Shown: positions 6,490 to 10,058 of the stretch, piece after piece
Layout: each line of letters starts with the position of its first letter
Position numbering within the stretch: position 1 is the first letter of the stretch
NCBI GenBank assembly: GCA_051877275.1
Contig: JBJEIS010000147.1
Location: 1 to 10,058 of the forward strand
Length of the DNA stretch: 10,058 nt
Direction: 5' to 3'
Source of the DNA: RUG11462 sp051877275
GTDB taxonomy: Bacteria; Bacillota; Clostridia; Oscillospirales; Acutalibacteraceae
Notes under the pieces: model-generated
Databases searched by the model: none
What the model was told of the DNA's origin: nothing
Seen by the model: the letters and a program-made list of their open reading frames with translations, nothing else
Translations under genes and position numbers: made by a program

Positions 6490-9400
6490 ATGAAAATATT
6501 TTTAAAAATTATCTCAATAGTGCTTAGCATTATGCTTGTAATTGGAGTTTTACCTATGACAATTATTTCTCAGGCGGAAGGAGCGGATTATACTGTGGAT
6601 TCAAAAGTTTCATCGCTTATGAGCGATTATAATTCAAAATTCGCCGCTATGGAAGATGAAATTGATGCAAATATTGAAACCTACAGAAAGTCTGACGCAA
6701 CTGTAAAGGTAGTTGATAAAGACGGTAATCCTGTCAAAAACGCAACTGTTACTGTTAATCAGACCTCTCATGATTTCGATTTCGGCTGCAATGCTTTAAT
6801 GCTCGGCCAGTATGATACAAAAGAGAAAAATGAAAAATATGAGAAGCTGTTAACGGATACTTTTAACACAGTAACAACTACAATGTGTTTTGATATTTAC
6901 TCTGACGGCGATAATGACTATGATTTTGATTACGGCGAATTCCGCCGTCCTTCGCCAAAGGTGATTCGCACTTTTGCAAAGGCAAACAATATGAATTTTA
7001 AGGCTCAGCCGCTTTTGGCAGACGGTTGGAATCCGTCTTGGGCCACTACTACTAATGTAACAGAGTTAAGACAGATTTATAAAAACTGGTTCCAAGCTGT
7101 TTATGATGAATTCGGCGACGATTTGGATATTGTTGATGTTGTAAACGAATCAACATCCCTCTGGAGTTCGAGAACTCCGAGTTTTCCTTTTAACAGTGAT
7201 GTTGCTGGTAATGTTAAGTGGGCTTATCAGACTGCTCAGGAAATTTGGGGAGACAGCAAGACAAAGCTTGAAATCAACGACTCTTATGCTTATTTCGCTA
7301 ACTATAAATCTACAAGAGTTGAAAGCTTGGCAAGTGAAAATTTAATTGATTCTATTGGTATTCAGTATCATATTTTCTCCGGTGCAAATATGATTAATCA
7401 TTTGAATAGTAATTATTATAATATTGAAAACACCTACAGCAATTTAAAAAGCATGAGCGAAGTCGGTGTACCTATGTATATCTCAGAAATTACCATGCCG
7501 ACAAATTTAGACGGATATACAACTGAACAGGCTTACGCAATTCAGGCAGAGGTTGTTAAAAGACTTTATAAATTGTGGTTCAGTATTCCTAATATGAACG
7601 GTATTATATATTGGAATTTAGCTGACGGCGAGCAGTGGGGTTCTGAGGGCGACGCTCTCGGCTGCTTGGTTGACAGCGATTTAAATCCAAAGCCTGCTTA
7701 TTATGTAATACAGAATTACATAAACAATGAATGGAGAACTAATCTTACACTTACAACCGATGAAAACGGTGAAGTTTCATTCAGAGGATTTAACGGTGGT
7801 TATACTGTTACTGCTAAAACAGATGACGGATATGCCGCAGGCAAATTCAGTGTGCTGAAAGACGGCACAAATACACTAACACTTTCTTTAAGCGATAGCT
7901 TTGATGATACAAATGTTATCAACACAGATACTGTAGGTGATTTATCTACTTGGACAATCGGAAGCTATGATGACAGCGGAATAAAAACCGATAATTCCGA
8001 TTCAGCTTGTACAGCAAAATATATTTCTGTAAATGCCAATAAGAAATATACTGTAAATGCAACTGACTGTGCTGTAAAAGTTTGCGAATACGATTTAAGC
8101 GGTAACTTTATTAAAACTGCTGAATATAATTCGGGTGACGCCTTTACTACAAGTGAAAACTGCGGATATATAACACTTTCATTAAGCGGTGATGCAGGCA
8201 GTAATATTATCGCAAAAATTGATGCGGGTACTTTAGCAGTCTCGCTGATTAAAGACGGCGAATGGGTAACTCCTGATGCAAAGCCGACAGCCGGTGAATA
8301 TCTCCATGCCGAACAGATTTCAGAGCCTTTCTTCTGGCAGATGGGACATTATAGTACTTCAGGCGCTCAAGCAAAAGCGGTTAATAGAATTCGTGTAAGA
8401 AAGCTTATCGAAGTTTCAACCGATAAAAAGTATAATTTTAATGTAAATCTTACAGATTGCGACTATAAGTATATTGTTCGCGAATATGATTCGAGCGGAA
8501 CATTTATCAATAATGCAGGCGTTTTTGCACCCGGTGCGGATTACACTCCGTCTGAAAGCACCGCATATATCGGTCTTTCAATGTATATTCCTGATTCAAG
8601 TGAAAATACGGTTTCGCTTAAAAAGACAGTAGCAAATGGCACATTAGCGCTTTCTGCAACAGTTACTTCTGCTTCTGAAACAGACCCGGGCAGTGAAGAA
8701 GATCCGACTACCGAAGAGTATCCTATTCCTGATCCTTCAGCAGAATCTTATAATATTATTGAAGATAATAGTAAATGGGTAAAAGGTCATTATACTCAAA
8801 CAGGCTATTTTTATTATAATTCAAATGACGGTGCTTCTATTAAACGTATAGCATTTGGAGGAAGTAACACAGATCTTGTTCCTGTTGTCGCAGGTAGAAC
8901 ATACTCGTTTGATACAGGCTGTGATGACTCAAATATTAAATTGATTATTCGCGGATATTCTGCTAATGATGCAAGTGTGTCGTCTAATAAAGTGTATTCT
9001 ACCACAACTATAAAAGACTTAATTACATTGCCAAGTAATGTTAACTATATAAGTGTCTCGGTATATGATGCCGGAGGAACTGTTACTGCGTCTCAGGAAT
9101 TGCTTAATATGATTTCAGCCGGTACACTTAATCCTTCAATTACCGATCCTTATGAGGTAAATTCTTTGATGTGCTACGGTGCGGCAATACGTCTTAATAA
9201 TCAAACAGGAATACGTTTTTATACATGTGTTGACCAAGCAAAAATTGATGAGCTGAAATCAAACGGTGCTGAAATAAAAATGGGTACTCTTATTGCTCCG
9301 AAAAATTTATTAGGCTCAAAAGAGCTTGATTTTGACTTGGAAAGCGGTAGCTTTGTTGATGTTGAGTTTAATTCGGATACTTATTTTACTCAAAACGACT

Positions 9401-10058
9401 TTACAGGAGTTGTTGGTTCGCTTATAAATATTAAAGAAACAACAACAGATAATACTGAATCTGGTAATATAACCAGAGAATTTGTTGGCCGAGGATATGT
9501 TAAAGTAATTGTTGATGGTACTACATATATCTATTACGCAAAATATTACAATGACGATATAACAACTAACAGTCGTTCTTTGCAATTGGTATCGACAAAG
9601 CTTAAAAATGATACTACAACCTATGATGCATTGGATGAAAGCGTGAAAAAGCTGGTTACCAATTGGTCGGCAGGCAAAAAGTCTGACTATGACGGAGAAA
9701 TAGTTCAGTACGCAAAGGTTGCGAATAAAAATCAGATTATTTATAAAAATGCGCTTTTGCATAATGTATCTGATTTAACCGAAGATACAGACGGATATCT
9801 TGTAAACCGTATGCCGACTACTGTTGCTGCTTCGTTAACAGAAACAGGTCAAAAAGTAAATCACTTTGCTACAGGTGTTGAAATTCGCTTTGTGATTAAC
9901 AGCGGCAGTGCAACAGTTACCTTAAGTAAATCAAAACTTACCAATTCAGATCCTGAAACAGTAAGCTGTTATGTTTATTACGGAAACACTTTGCAAAATG
10001 AATATACCGTTACAGCAGATAAAACAGATATTGTGATTGATAAACCTGAAACCGCCGA
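6490..10058 (+). CDS. Secreted multidomain GH10-like glycoside hydrolase, 3' end beyond window
   Basis: The frame stays open for 1189 codons to the window edge. ATG 6490 follows AGGAGG (6476-6481). Residues 1-29 form a signal peptide, with likely cleavage after SQA. A small beta domain (about 67-100) leads into a GH10-like barrel ending near 412. The acid/base is E220 (DVVNE) and the nucleophile E333 (YISEIT); H294 (IQYH) and W375/W383 are also present. The usual TENxMK and GHxLxWH motifs are replaced (TTTMCF near 129-134; AQPLLAD at 172-178), so the substrate may not be plain xylan. Downstream are a beta segment (417-470), three related modules (484-587, 608-723, 756-884) with a Glu/Pro/Asp/Thr linker at about 730-748, a 'GIRF' module (about 887-1095), and a region from 1103 resembling the N-terminal beta domain of SGNH/GDSL esterases. 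It probably degrades plant polysaccharide outside the cell. No dockerin or sortase signal is visible in the available part. Confidence 0.88.
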   Translation, partial: MKIFLKIISIVLSIMLVIGVLPMTIISQAEGADYTVDSKVSSLMSDYNSKFAAMEDEIDANIETYRKSDATVKVVDKDGNPVKNATVTVNQTSHDFDFGCNALMLGQYDTKEKNEKYEKLLTDTFNTVTTTMCFDIYSDGDNDYDFDYGEFRRPSPKVIRTFAKANNMNFKAQPLLADGWNPSWATTTNVTELRQIYKNWFQAVYDEFGDDLDIVDVVNESTSLWSSRTPSFPFNSDVAGNVKWAYQTAQEIWGDSKTKLEINDSYAYFANYKSTRVESLASENLIDSIGIQYHIFSGANMINHLNSNYYNIENTYSNLKSMSEVGVPMYISEITMPTNLDGYTTEQAYAIQAEVVKRLYKLWFSIPNMNGIIYWNLADGEQWGSEGDALGCLVDSDLNPKPAYYVIQNYINNEWRTNLTLTTDENGEVSFRGFNGGYTVTAKTDDGYAAGKFSVLKDGTNTLTLSLSDSFDDTNVINTDTVGDLSTWTIGSYDDSGIKTDNSDSACTAKYISVNANKKYTVNATDCAVKVCEYDLSGNFIKTAEYNSGDAFTTSENCGYITLSLSGDAGSNIIAKIDAGTLAVSLIKDGEWVTPDAKPTAGEYLHAEQISEPFFWQMGHYSTSGAQAKAVNRIRVRKLIEVSTDKKYNFNVNLTDCDYKYIVREYDSSGTFINNAGVFAPGADYTPSESTAYIGLSMYIPDSSENTVSLKKTVANGTLALSATVTSASETDPGSEEDPTTEEYPIPDPSAESYNIIEDNSKWVKGHYTQTGYFYYNSNDGASIKRIAFGGSNTDLVPVVAGRTYSFDTGCDDSNIKLIIRGYSANDASVSSNKVYSTTTIKDLITLPSNVNYISVSVYDAGGTVTASQELLNMISAGTLNPSITDPYEVNSLMCYGAAIRLNNQTGIRFYTCVDQAKIDELKSNGAEIKMGTLIAPKNLLGSKELDFDLESGSFVDVEFNSDTYFTQNDFTGVVGSLINIKETTTDNTESGNITREFVGRGYVKVIVDGTTYIYYAKYYNDDITTNSRSLQLVSTKLKNDTTTYDALDESVKKLVTNWSAGKKSDYDGEIVQYAKVANKNQIIYKNALLHNVSDLTEDTDGYLVNRMPTTVAASLTETGQKVNHFATGVEIRFVINSGSATVTLSKSKLTNSDPETVSCYVYYGNTLQNEYTVTADKTDIVIDKPETA
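7939..8250 (+). repeat. Internal protein module, copy 1
   Basis: This encodes residues 484-587 of the GH10 protein, the first copy of a degenerate beta-rich module. Shared landmarks are W488 in WTIGSY, KKYTVNATDC, CEYDLSGNFI and the closing AGTL at 579-582. It lacks the RIR segment seen in copy 2 and is shorter. The function is unknown; carbohydrate binding is a guess. Confidence 0.6.
8311..8658 (+). repeat. Internal protein module, copy 2
   Basis: This encodes residues 608-723. Landmarks matching copy 1 are W616 in WQMGHY, DKKYNFNVNLTDC, REYDSSGTFI and the closing NGTL at 716-719. This copy has the arrangement W..G.Y...G, then N-R-I-R, then Y-D..G.FI, which resembles a module common in surface and phage-tail proteins of Firmicutes. 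That resemblance is from memory. Confidence 0.6.
8755..9141 (+). repeat. Internal protein module, copy 3
   Basis: This encodes residues 756-884, the most divergent copy. It has W763 in WVKGHY, IKRIAFG, VAGRTYSFDTGCDD, IIRGYS and the closing AGTL at 877-880. It follows the acidic linker and precedes the GIRF module. Confidence 0.5.

Noticed and set aside
7939..9141. Recent DNA-level tandem duplication
   Set aside because: The three copies share protein landmarks but little DNA identity and differ in length, so they are old diverged repeats rather than a recent or unstable array.
9316..9762. 148-codon antisense frame within the GH10 gene
   Set aside because: The sense frame is uninterrupted and has recognisable modules. 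The antisense product is low-complexity I/N/C/F-rich and has no supporting ribosome site or promoter that I could see.

Overview
The window reads as chromosomal DNA of a low-GC, Gram-positive anaerobe of the class Clostridia, most like an uncultured gut member of the Oscillospirales/Ruminococcaceae. This rests on AT-rich sequence, strong AGGAGG-type ribosome sites, sigma-A promoters, a glutamine-synthetase/ANTAR gene pair, and a large secreted glycoside hydrolase whose accessory modules resemble those of gut Clostridia. The lineage is inferred from style and gene content. All genes lie on the + strand, the standard code works throughout, and no tRNA, rRNA, CRISPR array, insertion sequence or prophage gene was seen.

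Region 1 (1-3200) is nitrogen and amino-acid metabolism. A sigma-A promoter and a leader of about 110 nt precede ilvE (branched-chain aminotransferase). After a strong hairpin come a 401-aa glutamine-synthetase homologue and, 32 nt later, an ANTAR-domain RNA-binding regulator, closed by a terminator. The synthetase homologue keeps the fold motifs but has non-consensus residues at several catalytic positions. The regulator's receiver domain lacks the phosphoacceptor aspartate. The pair therefore looks more like a sensor plus antiterminator than an enzyme plus two-component regulator.

Region 2 (3200-6380) is a self-contained two-gene transcription unit with a promoter at 3215-3243 and a terminator at 6344-6380. 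It encodes a GtrB/DPM1-like family 2 glycosyltransferase with two C-terminal membrane helices and a polytopic GT-C-type transferase with an extracytoplasmic beta-rich tail. The first probably charges a polyprenyl phosphate with a sugar, and the second probably moves that sugar onto an exported acceptor.

Region 3 (6400-end) is one monocistronic-looking gene with its own promoter, open at the window edge. It encodes a secreted protein of at least 1189 aa: signal peptide, GH10-like catalytic domain with both catalytic glutamates but altered subsite motifs, three degenerate copies of a module of roughly 105-130 aa, a 'GIRF' module, and the start of what looks like the N-terminal beta domain of an SGNH/GDSL esterase. 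A xylanase-plus-esterase or related plant-polysaccharide enzyme is the best reading, with the substrate uncertain.

The most unusual items are the glutamine-synthetase-like/ANTAR pair and the modular GH10 protein. All residue comparisons were made by eye against remembered family motifs.
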